A stretch of DNA of 64,000 nucleotides from NCBI RefSeq assembly GCF_014646155.1, contig NZ_BMMX01000026.1, forward strand, positions 1-64,000, given 5' to 3'. Below are positions 1 through 9,746 of the stretch, one piece after another; the stretch's first letter is position 1; every line of letters begins with the position of its first letter. The notes below the pieces were generated by a model. It was given only the letters and a program-made list of their open reading frames with translations. It was not told the DNA's origin and searched no databases. The position numbers were made by a program, and so were the translations under genes. This DNA comes from Mangrovihabitans endophyticus. GTDB lineage: Bacteria; Actinomycetota; Actinomycetes; Mycobacteriales; Micromonosporaceae.

Positions 1-56
1 GCCTCAAACGCTACATAGCCCGCCAAATCTGGCGCACCCTCCAAGCCACCACTTGA
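1..56 (+). CDS. C-terminal end of a transposase, probably IS110 family (partial)
   Basis: Only the last 17 codons are inside the window. Reading from base 3, the frame gives a basic tail, LKRYIARQIWRTLQATT, followed by TGA at 54-56. A terminal LKR..A....W.L segment is typical of the C-terminus of IS110/IS1111-type DEDD transposases, which is the basis for the call. The fragment is too short to exclude another family. It lies just upstream of a cluster of palindromic repeats. Confidence 0.4.
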   Translation, partial: LKRYIARQIWRTLQATT

Positions 57-70
57 CACCAACACTCACA

Positions 71-138
71 GATCTTGGAGTTGCGGGTCGGACAGGTCGG
101 TTATGGTGCACCAGATCGGGCACACAAAGTTCAAGATC
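71..138. repeat. Palindromic repeat unit 1 (GATCTTGGAGTT...AGTTCAAGATC)
   Basis: A 68-bp unit whose ends are imperfect inverted repeats, GATCTTGGAGTT and AAGTTCAAGATC. It is in the same orientation as the next unit (164-234) and shares its inner GGTCGGACA.GTCGGT segment. Two more units with the same termini lie at 6255-6325 and 6351-6423. It is non-coding and REP- or MITE-like. Confidence 0.65.
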
Positions 139-163
139 ACTCCGCCGCGCCCTGGACGCCCCA

Positions 164-234
164 TCGATCTTGGACTTCGTGGTCGGACAAGTCGGTAATG
201 GCGTGCCGGAATGGGCACCTTAAGTCCAAGATCG
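164..234. repeat. Palindromic repeat unit 2 (CGATCTTGGACTT...AAGTCCAAGATCG)
   Basis: A 71-bp unit bounded by a perfect 13-bp inverted repeat, CGATCTTGGACTT at 164-176 and AAGTCCAAGATCG at 222-234. It is followed (235-345) by G-rich low-complexity DNA built from GGGGCGG- and GGCGCGGC-type motifs, with no credible gene. The same pairing of palindrome and GC-rich array recurs at 6121-6550. Confidence 0.7.
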
Positions 235-349
235 ACGGGGCGGGCGCGGCGGTCCGGGCGGGGCGCGGCGCGGCGGGCGCGGCACGGCACGGCGCGGCGG
301 AGGCGGGCGGGGCGGGGCGGGCGGGCACGGCAGGACGGGCCCGGGGGGG

Positions 350-1342
350 TCAGCGCTCCGAGTTGCGGTGGTCGACGGTGCGGGCGTAGCGGGGTGGGAC
401 GAAGGCGTCGCTGTCCGTCCGGTCGGAGTAGTGGGTCATGGCGACGTCCACCGTCTTGCCGTCGAGAACCCCGGTGAAACTGCCGAGGGCGCCCTCGGTG
501 GTGACGCATGCGCCGAACCGGGCGATCGGGCCGCCGACCACCCGATCGAGGGTGATGCACGTCGCGTGGTGACCGGCGATCGTGGTGTCGTGCTGCTCGA
601 CGTCCACGTCGGAATCGAGTGCTGCGGCGTTCAGCAGGGCGAGGACCGTGGCCGGCATGATCATGCCGGTCCGGGCGGCCTCCGCGACGGCCTCCGCGTC
701 GACGCCGCCGGTGCCGGACGAGGGCGGCGCACCCGCCGCCGAAGCCGACGGCCCGCTGGACGGCCCAGGAGCCGAGGGCCCGCTGGACGGCCCGGGAGCC
801 GAGGGCCCGCTTGACGGCCCGGGAGCCGAGGGCCCGCTGGACGGTCCGGGAGCGGACGGCCCGGCACTGGAGGGTCCGGGAGCCGACGGCCCGGCACTGG
901 ACGGTCCGGGAGCCGACGGCTCGCCGCTCGCCGGTCCGGCGGTGGCCGATGGTGCGGCGGCGGCCGATGCTGCCGGATCCGTGGGGGATTGCTCCGACCG
1001 GGTGGTGATCGTGCAGTCGAGGTCGCGATCCTGCTGCACGCAGGTGGTCACCGCGTCGTCGGTGACGATCCAGCGGCCACCGGGATGCACCAGTGCGGTG
1101 CGGCGTGGCCGTTGTGCCTGCGCGATCGACGCTGTTTGGCCGTCGGCCAGCCGGTAGGTCGCCGAATAGGTGAGCGTCTGCGCGGTGCCGAGCTGAGTGG
1201 CCACTTCGGAGATCAAGTCATTGCGGGCGATGCCCTGCGCCGCCGCGGACTCCCCGAGATCGCCGCAGCCGGCCACGGTCACCGCCGCGGCGAGCATGCC
1301 GGCGGCGGCGGTCAACGCGGAGGGAAGGCGCACGATGCACAC
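350..1342 (-). CDS. Secreted lipoprotein with Pro/Ser/Gly-rich tandem repeats
   Basis: A 330-residue predicted lipoprotein. The N-terminus has a short basic stretch, a hydrophobic segment and the lipobox VAGC, so Cys26 would be the lipidated residue and the protein would sit on the outer face of the membrane. An N-terminal globular half (about 30-115) is followed by a low-complexity linker (about 120-215) built from GPSAPGPSS-type repeats, then a C-terminal half (about 225-330). The halves resemble the LppX/LprG-like or LpqN-like lipoproteins of actinobacteria in layout only; I do not recognise the family. The linker probably spans the cell wall or separates two domains. It is a single gene on the minus strand, downstream of the PilZ gene, and its exact function is unknown. 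Confidence 0.75.
   Translation of the reverse strand: MCIVRLPSALTAAAGMLAAAVTVAGCGDLGESAAAQGIARNDLISEVATQLGTAQTLTYSATYRLADGQTASIAQAQRPRRTALVHPGGRWIVTDDAVTTCVQQDRDLDCTITTRSEQSPTDPAASAAAAPSATAGPASGEPSAPGPSSAGPSAPGPSSAGPSAPGPSSGPSAPGPSSGPSAPGPSSGPSAPGPSSGPSASAAGAPPSSGTGGVDAEAVAEAARTGMIMPATVLALLNAAALDSDVDVEQHDTTIAGHHATCITLDRVVGGPIARFGACVTTEGALGSFTGVLDGKTVDVAMTHYSDRTDSDAFVPPRYARTVDHRNSER
748..924. repeat. Tandem repeat inside the lipoprotein gene
   Basis: About seven imperfect 24-27-bp copies (GGCCCGCTGGACGGCCCGGG type on the plus strand) encode the Pro-Ala-Gly-Ser linker of the lipoprotein. Copies are near-identical in the middle and diverge at the edges, as expected of slippage-prone coding repeats. 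Copy number is likely to vary between strains. Confidence 0.75.
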
Positions 1343-1389
1343 CTAAGCCGATGCGCGCAAGCCCGCGCAAACCAGAATCCGTCGATGCG

Positions 1390-2040
1390 TCACCCGGTGC
1401 GTGCCCGTGCCAGCATCTGCAGGCGAAGCACGTACCGGCGGATGGTTTGCGCGTGCGGTTCGCTCTCGGTAAACACCGCGACCAGTTCCACCGACGCCGG
1501 TCCGCGCTCGGGCACCTTCTGCGGCAGCCCGGCGACCTTGGTGACGACCGCGTGCAGGTCGACCAGGTCCAGATCCAGCGCCACCCGCAGGCAGACCTCG
1601 TCGCCCTCGTGCACGTCGACGCCACGGAAGTGCGCACGTACGGAGCGTTCGCTGATGTCCCGGATGAACCCCGTGGCGTCCGGCAGGTCGGGTCGGTGCA
1701 GCAGCACCGGCTCGCCGCCGCCGCCCCGCACGAAGTGACGTTGCTGCTCCACCTCGACGGCGCCGGTCAGGGTCACGTCGAAGCGGTTCTCGTCCACCCG
1801 GGTGACCGAGCCCGGCACCACGTACCGTCCACGTGGACCGGCCGGCCAGCGCAGCGTGACCGGCGTCCCGGTCCCGGGCACGTGGGCCAGCGGCAGCGAC
1901 AGGGTCAGGACGCTGCCGTCGGCGCGGATCACGCGCGTACCGGCGTACGGTCCGGAAAACGGCGCATCCTCCGCGTGGGCCGGCGGCGGCGTGCTGAGCT
2001 CGATGAGCGAACCGGGCTGCGGAAGCGGTGAACTGGTCAT
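1390..2040 (-). CDS. PilZ domain protein (c-di-GMP binding)
   Basis: A 216-residue cytosolic protein. The N-terminal half resembles the flagellar-brake (YcgR-like) domain seen before PilZ domains. The C-terminal half holds the PilZ signature: RHFVR (R101-R105, the RxxxR motif) and DISERS (D128, S130), matching (D/N)xSxxG except that the Gly is Ser. It therefore probably binds cyclic di-GMP and acts as an effector. I chose the ATG at 2040 (MTSSPLP) because AAGG lies just upstream; an in-frame extension to 2217 is basic and low-complexity. It is divergent from eno. A second PilZ domain occurs in this window, fused to a histidine-kinase-like protein at 35.6 kb. Confidence 0.8.
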   Translation of the reverse strand: MTSSPLPQPGSLIELSTPPPAHAEDAPFSGPYAGTRVIRADGSVLTLSLPLAHVPGTGTPVTLRWPAGPRGRYVVPGSVTRVDENRFDVTLTGAVEVEQQRHFVRGGGGEPVLLHRPDLPDATGFIRDISERSVRAHFRGVDVHEGDEVCLRVALDLDLVDLHAVVTKVAGLPQKVPERGPASVELVAVFTESEPHAQTIRRYVLRLQMLARARTG

Positions 2041-2145
2041 GGTGACCTTGCCGATCGGCAGGTCGGCGGCGGTCCTGAGGGTATGCGCGGCCCGCGCTCG
2101 GGCGGCCCGATACGCTCTAGCGCGTGGTCGGCCGCAGGGTCGCGG

Positions 2146-3521
<1,376 letters not shown>

Positions 3522-3618
3522 GCCCCTTACGCCGGATCATGGAGTTGTGGCATCCGCAAGGCAGGGAATAGTTTCTCTGCGTCGGATGCCGCAATTCCGG
3601 TGAGTGGGAGGGGCAGGG

Positions 3619-4215
3619 ATGACGCAGCGCCGTACGCCGAGCGGGCAGGGGCCGTCCCGTCGTCCGGGCGCCACCGCGCGTCCGACGACCACCCGGACGC
3701 GTACCCGTGAGACGGTCCGCACCCGGATAGAGCCTCGGGCCGGCGTCACGCGCCTCCCGGCCTCCCGGGTGCGTCCGGCCGCGGCCCGGCGCACCGGGGC
3801 CACCGGCGCGACCAAGCGAACCGTGGCCACCCGCCCGCGAGCATTCACCGGGCGGGCCACGGTACTGGTGATCGTGCTTGTCGCGCTCGCGCTCGGCTAC
3901 ACCTACCCGGTCCGGGTCTATCTGGCGCAGGAGTCACGGATCGCCCAGATGGAACGTGACCAGGCAGACCAGCGCGCGGTGATCGCCGAGAAGGCCGAAG
4001 AGGTCGACAAGTGGCAGGACCCGGAGTATGTGCGGATCCAAGCCCGGGAACGATTGTTCTATGTGGAGCCCGGCGAGGTGCCGCTGCTCGTCTACCGGGA
4101 CGAGGCCGGCGCCGCCCGTGACGCGGGCGCCACACCGCCGGCGGTCAGCGACGACCGCTGGTACGACACGCTCTGGTCGAGCGTCGAAGCAGCCAATGCG
4201 GAGCCCCGCCAGTGA
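3619..4215 (+). CDS. ftsB: FtsB/DivIC-family septum formation protein
   Basis: A 198-residue bitopic membrane protein. A long basic, Arg/Thr-rich cytoplasmic N-terminus (about 1-75) is followed by one membrane helix (about 80-98, TVLVIVLVALALGYTY), a short coiled coil (ESRIAQMERDQADQRAVIAE) and the family hallmark around DPEYVRIQARERLFYVEPGE. FtsB/DivIC bridges FtsL and FtsQ in the divisome. The start is ATG 3619 after GGGAGGGGCAGGG; an upstream in-frame GTG would add only five residues. The gene ends in a 4-nt overlap with DUF501. Extended basic N-termini are common in actinobacterial members. Confidence 0.9.
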   Translation: MTQRRTPSGQGPSRRPGATARPTTTRTRTRETVRTRIEPRAGVTRLPASRVRPAAARRTGATGATKRTVATRPRAFTGRATVLVIVLVALALGYTYPVRVYLAQESRIAQMERDQADQRAVIAEKAEEVDKWQDPEYVRIQARERLFYVEPGEVPLLVYRDEAGAARDAGATPPAVSDDRWYDTLWSSVEAANAEPRQ

Positions 4216-4718
4216 ACCAGGATCCGGTGAACCGGGATCTCGACGTCGTGCACCGTCAACTGGGCCGGCGTCCGCGCGCCACCCGCGCGGTCGCGCACCG
4301 ATGCCCCTGCGGGAACCCGGACGTGGTGGAGACCGCGCCGCGTCTGAGCGACGGCACCCCGTTCCCGACGCTGTATTACCTGACCTGTCCGCACGCCACC
4401 GCCGCGTGCAGCCGTCTGGAATCGGCCGGCCTGATGCGCGCCATGCAGGACCGGCTGTCCACCGACCCGGAGCTGGCTCAGGCGTACCGAACGGCGCACG
4501 AGGATTATCTGACCCGGCGGGCGGCCATCGCCGAGGTGCCGGAGATCGACGGGGTGTCCGCTGGTGGCATGCCCACCCGGGTCAAATGCCTGCACGTGCA
4601 CCTCGGTCACGCGCTGGCCGCCGGTCCCGGCGTGAACCCGTTCGGCGACGAGGTGCTTGAGGCGATCGGGCCGTGGTGGGAGGGCGGCCCGTGCGTGCCC
4701 CGCGAGACACCAGGATGA
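4212..4718 (+). CDS. DUF501 family protein
   Basis: A 168-residue protein of the DUF501 family, nearly always found between ftsB and ppx in actinobacteria. Conserved features include the paired Cys/His region RCPCGNPDVVETAPRL, the YYLTCPHATAACSRLE segment and HVHLGHALAAGPGVNPFGDE near the C-terminus. The Cys and His residues suggest a bound metal, but no function is established. The GTG at 4212 overlaps the ftsB stop, and its own stop overlaps the next start, so expression is probably coupled. Confidence 0.9.
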   Translation: MNQDPVNRDLDVVHRQLGRRPRATRAVAHRCPCGNPDVVETAPRLSDGTPFPTLYYLTCPHATAACSRLESAGLMRAMQDRLSTDPELAQAYRTAHEDYLTRRAAIAEVPEIDGVSAGGMPTRVKCLHVHLGHALAAGPGVNPFGDEVLEAIGPWWEGGPCVPRETPG

Positions 4719-5215
4719 CCATCACCATCCGGCAGGCCCGCACCTCCGACGTACGCGGCATCCGCGACCTGGTCGACACCTACACCGCCGACCGGCGGCT
4801 GCTCAGCAAGGCCACCGTCACGCTGTACGAGCAGGTCCCGGAATTCTGGGTGGCCTGCGACGCGGAGGACCGGGTGGTCGGGTGCGGCGCCCTGCACGTG
4901 ATGTGGGAAGATCTCGCCGAAATCCGCACGGTGGCGGTCGCGCCGCAGTGCCGGGGTCAGCGGATCGGCCATCGGGTCGTCGCCGAACTGCTGACCATGG
5001 CCCGTCGGCTGGGCGTCGCACGGGTGTTCTGCCTGACCTTCGAGACCGGGTTCTTCGGCGCCTTCGGCTTCGCCGAGATCGACGGCGCGCCCGTGCCGCA
5101 TGCGGTCTACGAGCAGTTGCTGCGCTCGTACGACGAAGGCGTGGCCGAATTCCTCGATCTGGAACGGGTCAAACCCAACACGTTGGGAAACACGAGAATG
5201 CTGCTGCACCTGTGA
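4715..5215 (+). CDS. argA: Amino-acid (glutamate) N-acetyltransferase, short GNAT type
   Basis: A 166-residue GNAT enzyme that strongly resembles the mycobacterial short N-acetylglutamate synthase (Rv2747 type): EFWVACDAEDRVVGCGALHVMW, then EIRTVAVAP, the acetyl-CoA loop QCRGQRIGHRVV, and the C-terminal EFLDLERVKPNTLGN segment are recognisable family blocks. It would make N-acetylglutamate from glutamate and acetyl-CoA, the first step of arginine synthesis. The ATG at 4715 overlaps the DUF501 stop; upstream in-frame codons lack a ribosome site. Its place inside the eno-ftsB-DUF501-ppx run is a variation on the usual order. Confidence 0.85.
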   Translation: MTITIRQARTSDVRGIRDLVDTYTADRRLLSKATVTLYEQVPEFWVACDAEDRVVGCGALHVMWEDLAEIRTVAVAPQCRGQRIGHRVVAELLTMARRLGVARVFCLTFETGFFGAFGFAEIDGAPVPHAVYEQLLRSYDEGVAEFLDLERVKPNTLGNTRMLLHL

Positions 5216-6120
5216 GGGTCGCGTCGATCGACTGCGGCACCAACTCCGTGCGCCTGCTCATCGCCGACGTGGCCGACGGGGCGCTGACCGACGTCGCCCG
5301 CCGGATGGAGATCGTCCGGCTGGGCGAGGGCGTGGACCGCACCGGCATGCTCGCGCCGGAGGCGATCGAGCGGACGCGGCAGGCGCTGGTGCGGTACGCC
5401 GCGGAGATCGCGGAAGCGGGCGTGCGGCGGGTGCGCATGTGCGCCACCAGCGCCTCCCGGGACGCGTCCAACGCCGCCGACTTCCGGCGGATGGTCCGCA
5501 GCGTGCTCGACGTCGACCCGGAGGTGATCAGCGGGGACGAGGAGGCGCGGCTGTCGTTCGCCGGGGCCGTGCACGGCCTGCCCGCCGACCCGCCGTACCT
5601 GGTGGTCGACATCGGCGGGGGTTCCACCGAGTTCGTGACCGGGCGTTCCACCGTTGACCACGCGATGAGCGTGGATGTCGGTTGCGTCCGGATGACCGAA
5701 CGGCACCTGCGCTCGGATCCGCCGTCGGCGTCGGAGATCGCGGCCGCGGAGAAGGACATCGTGGAGGCGGTGACCGGGGCGCTTGCGGCGGTCTCCGGCC
5801 GCGCGGCGCACACCCTGGTCGGACTGGCCGGCTCGGTCACCACTGTGACGGGGCTGGCCCTCGGCCTGCCGACGTACGAGGCGTCGGCCATCCACCATGC
5901 CCGGGTGAGCCGGGACGCGGTCGCGAGGGTGACGGCGGACCTGCTGGCGGGCACGGTGGCGGAACGCCGGGCGTTGCCGGTGATGCACCCGGGGCGTGCG
6001 GACGTGATCGGGGCGGGCGCGCTGATTCTGCGTACGATCATGGACTGCTCGGGCCACGCCTCGGTGGTGGCGAGCGAGCACGACATCCTCGACGGCATCG
6101 CGTGGGGCTTGGCCGTATAG
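5212..6120 (+). CDS. ppx: Exopolyphosphatase / Ppx-GppA family phosphatase
   Basis: A 302-residue member of the Ppx/GppA family (actin-like ATPase fold). Visible motifs are the phosphate-1 loop SIDCGTNSVRLLIADV at the N-terminus, the phosphate-2 motif VDIGGGSTEF near residue 130, and LAGSVTTVTGLALGL. It is the short, single-module form common in actinobacteria, about 300 residues compared with about 510 in E. coli. It releases phosphate from polyphosphate or pppGpp. The GTG at 5212 overlaps the argA stop (GTGA), so translation is coupled. The operon ends here, followed by repeat DNA. Confidence 0.9.
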   Translation: MRVASIDCGTNSVRLLIADVADGALTDVARRMEIVRLGEGVDRTGMLAPEAIERTRQALVRYAAEIAEAGVRRVRMCATSASRDASNAADFRRMVRSVLDVDPEVISGDEEARLSFAGAVHGLPADPPYLVVDIGGGSTEFVTGRSTVDHAMSVDVGCVRMTERHLRSDPPSASEIAAAEKDIVEAVTGALAAVSGRAAHTLVGLAGSVTTVTGLALGLPTYEASAIHHARVSRDAVARVTADLLAGTVAERRALPVMHPGRADVIGAGALILRTIMDCSGHASVVASEHDILDGIAWGLAV

Positions 6121-6254
6121 CCACCCGCACCCTGTCGCCCCCGGCCGCGCCGTCGCCCCGCGGTCCCCCCGGCCGCGCCGTCGCCCCCCCCCCGGGCCGC
6201 GCCGTCGCCCCCAGGCCGCGCCGCCGCCCCACCGTCGCCCCGCGGCTGCACCGT
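6121..6254. repeat. GC-rich low-complexity array downstream of ppx
   Basis: Irregular tandem motifs of the form CCGCGCCGTCGCCCC fill this stretch. No gene is credible, although several frames stay open because of the composition. Together with 6424-6550 it brackets two palindromic repeat units. Confidence 0.6.
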
Positions 6255-6325
6255 CGATCTTGGACTTCCTGTGCCGGTTTTGAGGTGCTGCCACCCCTTA
6301 TGTCGCCACGCAAAGTCCAAGATCG
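6255..6325. repeat. Palindromic repeat unit 3
   Basis: A 71-bp unit with the same perfect 13-bp termini as unit 2: CGATCTTGGACTT at 6255-6267 and AAGTCCAAGATCG at 6313-6325. The interior (CCACCCCTTATGTCGCCACG) is shared, in inverted orientation, with unit 4. Confidence 0.7.
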
Positions 6326-6350
6326 ATGAGCCGAGAGGCGTGGCGCGGAA

Positions 6351-6423
6351 CGATCTTGGAGTTTGTGTGGCGACATAACGGCCTTTAGGGGTGGTTATCA
6401 GGCACCGTTAGTTCAAGATCGAC
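6351..6423. repeat. Palindromic repeat unit 4, inverted relative to unit 3
   Basis: A 73-bp unit, CGATCTTGGAGTTTGTGTGG to GTTCAAGATCGAC. Its reverse complement aligns with unit 3 through TATGTCGCCAC and CCACCCCT, so units 3 and 4 form a head-to-head pair. From 6424 to about 6545 it is followed by a G-rich array of GGGGCGG and TGCGGGGC repeats. No gene is seen between ppx and 6593. Confidence 0.65.
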
Positions 6424-6592
6424 GGGGAGGTTGCGGGGCGGCGGGGCGACTGCGGGGCGGCGGGGCGACTGCGGGGCGGTTGCGGGGCTGCGGGGCGGTT
6501 GCGGGGCTGCGGGGCGGCGGGCGGTTGCGGGGCGGGACGTCACGGGGCGGGGTGGCTCCCGGCTGCGCGTACCGGTGTGATCTGCTGAGGGC

Positions 6593-7330
6593 GTGGTCAG
6601 CCGCACGCCCGCCGACGTCGTCACCGCCGCCGCGGCCATCGATGACCTGTCCCGGCTCGACGCCGCCGTCGCCGACTGCTTCGCCTGTCCCCGCCTGGTC
6701 GGCTGGCGTGAAGAGGTCGCCGCCGTCAAGCGTGCCGCCTTCCGGGATCAGGACTACTGGGGGCGCCCGGTGCCCGGGTTCGGGCCGCCGGACGCGGAGA
6801 TCGCCATTCTCGGCCTCGCGCCCGCCGCGCACGGTGGCAACCGTACCGGGCGCGTGTTCACCGGTGACCGCTCCGGTGACGTGCTGTTCGCCGCCCTGCA
6901 CCGGGCCGGCCTGGCCAATCAACCCACCAGCGTTGCTGCCGACGACGGGCTGACCCTGCGGCACACCCGGATCTTCGCCGCCGTCCGTTGCGCCCCGCCG
7001 GGCAACAAGCCGTCACCTGCCGAGCGCGATGCGTGCGCGCCGTGGCTGCACCGGGAGGTGGCGTTGATCCGTCCCACGCTGAAGGTGGTGGTGGCGCTCG
7101 GCGCGTTCGCGTGGGCGGCGTGGTGGCCCGTGGCGCGCGCCGTCTATTCCCTATCCCCGCCCGTGCCGCGGCCGAAGTTCGGGCATGGCACCCTGGTCAG
7201 CGTGCCCGGCGCGCCGGATCTGCTGGGGTGTTTCCACGTCAGCCAGCAGAATACTTTTACCGGCCGCCTGACCCCCGCCATGATTGACGACGTGCTGGCG
7301 AATGCGCGACACCGTGCGGGCCTGGCATGA
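6593..7330 (+). CDS. udgB: Family 5-like uracil-DNA glycosylase (UDGb)
   Basis: A 245-residue base-excision-repair glycosylase. The N-terminal Cys pair CFACPRL and later Cys in VRCAPPGNKPS are consistent with the [4Fe-4S] cluster of families 4 and 5. Motif A is GLAPAAHGGNRTGRVFTGD (active-site loop with Ala/His in place of the Asp of family 1), and motif B is HVSQQNTFTGRLT. These blocks match the thermophile/actinobacterial UDGb group, which removes uracil and some deaminated purines. The GTG at 6593 follows CTGAGGG. It stands alone on the plus strand after the repeat block. Confidence 0.88.
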   Translation: MVSRTPADVVTAAAAIDDLSRLDAAVADCFACPRLVGWREEVAAVKRAAFRDQDYWGRPVPGFGPPDAEIAILGLAPAAHGGNRTGRVFTGDRSGDVLFAALHRAGLANQPTSVAADDGLTLRHTRIFAAVRCAPPGNKPSPAERDACAPWLHREVALIRPTLKVVVALGAFAWAAWWPVARAVYSLSPPVPRPKFGHGTLVSVPGAPDLLGCFHVSQQNTFTGRLTPAMIDDVLANARHRAGLA

Positions 7331-7362
7331 TGCGTGCGCAACCGGTCGTGTGAGGAAGTCGA

Positions 7363-8070
7363 GTGGATCTCGCTGTAGTCCGTCGTTGGTGGCCGCTGGC
7401 CGCCGTGCTCGGGCTGCTCTTTCTCACCTCGCTGGCGGCCACCCGCTCGGCTCCGCAGTTGGACCGGTTCGACCCGAACCCGCCGCCGACGGCCACACCG
7501 CCCCCGCTGCTCCCGCCCGCGCCGGACGCGACGGCGGCCGCGCCGACTTCGGCTCCGACTCCGGAAGCCGCCGACGGGCTTCCCGACTGGGTCGGCACCG
7601 CCGCCCTCGTCGTGCTCGTGGTGCTCGCGTTCGCCGTCGTGGTCGTGGCCGTCACGGCGATCGTGCGTGACCAGATGCGGCGGGCGATGCGGCGCAGCGG
7701 CCGGCGTGCGCCGCGGCGTGAACCCAACCGGACCGCGGAGGAAGTGGTCGCGGCCCTCGACGCCGGCCTGGAGGAGTTGTCCGACACCGACCGCGATCCG
7801 CGCCGCGCGGTGATCGCCTGCTGGGTACGCCTGGAGCAGGCGGCGGCTGCGGCGGGCACCACGCGTCACCCCGGTGACACCCCGGCCGACCTGGTCGGGC
7901 GCCTGCTGGCCGAGCAGCAGGTGGACGCCCGCCTGCTCGCCGCGATGGCCGAGGTCTACCGGCAGGCCCGGTACGCGACACGCTCGGTGGACGATCAGAT
8001 GCGCGCACAGGCGCGGGACGCGCTGGCACGCCTGCGCGCCGACCTCGGGGCCACGGCGGTGACCGGATGA
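7363..8070 (+). CDS. DUF4129 domain membrane protein
   Basis: A 235-residue protein with an N-terminal membrane helix (about 9-26, PLAAVLGLLFLTSLAA), a Pro/Ala-rich external linker, a second helix (about 77-100) and a cytoplasmic domain. The cytoplasmic domain carries the DUF4129 pattern, including ACWVRLEQAAAAAGTTRHPGDTP and the AEVYRQARYA segment. DUF4129 genes sit next to MoxR/DUF58 genes in actinobacteria and are probably part of the same membrane assembly. The start is GTG 7363; the stop overlaps the next gene by 4 nt. Confidence 0.8.
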   Translation: MDLAVVRRWWPLAAVLGLLFLTSLAATRSAPQLDRFDPNPPPTATPPPLLPPAPDATAAAPTSAPTPEAADGLPDWVGTAALVVLVVLAFAVVVVAVTAIVRDQMRRAMRRSGRRAPRREPNRTAEEVVAALDAGLEELSDTDRDPRRAVIACWVRLEQAAAAAGTTRHPGDTPADLVGRLLAEQQVDARLLAAMAEVYRQARYATRSVDDQMRAQARDALARLRADLGATAVTG

Positions 8071-8675
8071 GCGGCCGGGACGAGCCGGGCGGCCTGGAGG
8101 AGCTCTTCGCCTTCGAGCCGGAGCCGCCCGCTGCGGAGGAGGCGCCCGAGCCGGCGCCGAAGCGCCGCTCGCCGGCCCTGTGGGTGCTGCGCAACGTCGC
8201 GCTGATCGCGATCGCCACCGTGGTCACGGTGGCCGGGCTGCACGCGAGCGGCATCAAGGTGCCGTTGCTGCTGATCGTGTCCGCGTTCGTTGCCCTGCGG
8301 CTGCTGATGTTCGCGGTGAGCGAGGTGGCGCCGCCGCCCACGCCCAAGCGCCGGTCCGACCGCCGCGGCGAGGAGAGCGGCGACTACCGCTGGGACGGGG
8401 CCGACTCGCTGCGCGCCGCGGTGCGCCGCTGGGAACGCAGCCTGGAATGGGCGCAATCGGATCCGAAACGATTCTCGCGTAACGTGCTGCCCGTACTGGC
8501 CGAGCTGGCCGACGAGCGGCTGCGCCTGCGGCACGGCATCACCCGGTCCACCGATCCCCGGCGGGCACGGGAGCTTCTGGGCGACCCGCTGTGGCGGACG
8601 CTCGGCGACCCGAGCGGGAAGCCGCCCAAACCGCGGGACCTGGCCGGTTACGTGGAAACGATGGAACAACTGTGA
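8067..8675 (+). CDS. Conserved membrane protein of the MoxR/DUF58 operon
   Basis: A 202-residue protein. An acidic N-terminus is followed by two predicted membrane helices (about 42-60 and 66-85) and a soluble, charged C-terminal half containing YRWDGADSLRAAVRRWERSL and RLRLRHGITRSTDP. I recognise it only as the partner usually found between DUF4129 and MoxR genes in Micromonosporaceae-type operons; no enzymatic motif is visible. The ATG start overlaps the upstream stop (ATGA), and the moxR start follows 11 nt after its stop. Confidence 0.75.
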   Translation: MSGRDEPGGLEELFAFEPEPPAAEEAPEPAPKRRSPALWVLRNVALIAIATVVTVAGLHASGIKVPLLLIVSAFVALRLLMFAVSEVAPPPTPKRRSDRRGEESGDYRWDGADSLRAAVRRWERSLEWAQSDPKRFSRNVLPVLAELADERLRLRHGITRSTDPRRARELLGDPLWRTLGDPSGKPPKPRDLAGYVETMEQL

Positions 8676-8686
8676 GGAGTGGATCT

Positions 8687-9692
<1,006 letters not shown>

Positions 9693-9694
<2 letters not shown>

Positions 9695-9735
9695 ACCTTT
9701 GCCAACCCGGCATCGAGCCCGTCGGCCGCACGGAG
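9693..9735 (+). repeat. Partial, decayed copy of the 90-bp MITE-like element
   Basis: From GAACCTTT at 9693 through GGCATCGAGCCCGTCGG to about 9735, this matches the left half of the elements at 24144-24233 and 45020-45107. The right half is missing or unrecognisable. It forms the moxR-DUF58 spacer and supplies the second and third bases of the moxR stop codon. Confidence 0.65.
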
Positions 9736-9746
9736 TGGGCCCCGGC

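Noticed and set aside
748-924. Tandem repeats that could suggest a CRISPR array
   Set aside because: Units are contiguous without unique spacers and encode a Pro/Ser/Gly linker in frame.
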